Made by a program: the position numbers and the translations under genes
Notes under the pieces: generated by a model
What the model was told of the DNA's origin: nothing
Databases searched by the model: none
What the model saw: the letters and a program-made list of their open reading frames with translations, nothing else
Assembly (NCBI GenBank): GCA_026982915.1
Contig: JALWQU010000075.1
Location: forward strand, 1-6,651
Source: Candidatus Altimarinota bacterium
Lineage (GTDB): Bacteria; Patescibacteriota; Gracilibacteria; UBA4473
DNA: 6,651 bases
Direction of reading: 5' to 3'
Part shown: in pieces, positions 6,182-6,651 of the stretch
Layout: each line of letters begins with the position of its first letter
How positions within the stretch are numbered: position 1 is the first letter of the stretch

Positions 6182-6651
6182 TTATATTCCTGAAACCACT
6201 AAATCTTGACCTTCAAACACAGAACTAAGCATCTCAGGCAGTTCGAACTTTGCTATCATTTCTCCGAGCAGTTCTACTGGAGCGGCATTGGCCATGGCGG
6301 AGAAAAGGGCCTCTAATTTAAGTATAAAATAGGGGGTTAACATCAATCCGCCTAAAGCAATAAGAAGTACTATCTTGGGATGTTTTCTTATGAAAGATAG
6401 CGTTGATCCTGCTGCACTTTTTATGGTTTCCCAAACAGAGCCATTACCGACTTCTTTTAAGGCTTCAATGGATTCATCTTTTAGGGCGGCAACCTCTTTT
6501 TTATAGACTTTACCCGCTTCATTTAGGTCTTCTTTTAGCGCTGGATTATTCTCCAAATGTTTATCAAATGAAAAAAGCGAAGTAAGTGTTTCAAGTGCCG
6601 ATTTTGATAGTTTTTCTATATCAAAGCGTTTGTAGAAAGGATCATTAGTGG
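6182..6651 (-). CDS. Single-pass membrane protein, C-terminal 155 aa (5' end beyond window)
   Basis: The frame is open from the right edge to the TAA at 6184-6182, giving 155 visible residues. A TTG at 6556 could be read as a start for a 124-aa product, but it has no Shine-Dalgarno. Codons before it encode a plausible, amphipathic continuation (NDPFYKRFDIEKLSKSALE), so the gene most likely starts outside the window. Visible layout: a charged helical part (fragment residues 1-78), a basic junction FIRKHPK (86-92), one membrane helix IVLLIALGGLMLTPYFIL (93-110), then an amphipathic tail ending in EGQDLVVSGI. The family is not recognised. It is upstream of the giant gene on the same strand with a 122-bp gap that holds a separate promoter, so any operon link is loose. 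Confidence 0.8.
   Translation of the reverse strand, partial: TNDPFYKRFDIEKLSKSALETLTSLFSFDKHLENNPALKEDLNEAGKVYKKEVAALKDESIEALKEVGNGSVWETIKSAAGSTLSFIRKHPKIVLLIALGGLMLTPYFILKLEALFSAMANAAPVELLGEMIAKFELPEMLSSVFEGQDLVVSGI

Noticed and set aside
6403..6585. Plus-strand open frame opposite the right-hand membrane gene
   Set aside because: It is antisense to a frame with a clear membrane helix and a lysine-rich helical region; the product is His/Leu-rich with no motif.

Overview
The window is AT-rich bacterial DNA with densely packed genes on both strands. It has no RNA gene, CRISPR array, insertion sequence or phage gene that I can see. Only two genes belong to families I recognise with confidence: a class II fructose-1,6-bisphosphate aldolase, which is complete, and the first 30 residues of an ABC-type ATPase, probably ABC-F, cut by the left edge. 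The other genes are hypothetical.

Organism: every ATG-start gene lacks a Shine-Dalgarno sequence and follows an A/T-rich leader. The best promoters nevertheless look like ordinary sigma-70 sites (TTGCCA-18-TATAAT before the aldolase; TGATATAAT before the giant gene), not like the Bacteroidota TTTG/TAnnTTTG type. The 968-residue gene ends in TGA just before a strong terminator, so the standard bacterial code fits better than UGA=Gly recoding. Together with the large unrecognised helical proteins, this suggests a candidate-phylum (Patescibacteria/CPR-like) genome. That placement is inference and is weakly held.

Layout: positions 1-1487 carry a leftward run of three genes. In order of transcription these are a 233-aa protein with a possible HicA-like C-terminal domain, a 192-aa helical protein that may belong to DUF6155, and the ABC ATPase. 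Positions 1488-1900 hold a divergent intergenic region, then a small rightward two-helix membrane protein whose start is uncertain, then a terminator. Positions 1946-3071 are the aldolase as a single-gene unit with a near-consensus promoter. A perfect 11-bp hairpin at 3111-3138 separates it from the convergent gene. Positions 3153-6651 carry two leftward genes of unknown function: the C-terminal 155 residues of a single-pass membrane protein, entering from the right edge, and then a 968-aa protein. The latter has long helical, probably coiled-coil arms around a central hydrophobic, glycine-rich core. The 122-bp gap between them carries an extended -10 promoter and a pair of direct repeats.

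The aldolase stands alone functionally. The most open biology is the giant protein with its small membrane neighbour, and the 233-aa protein with its HicA-like tail.
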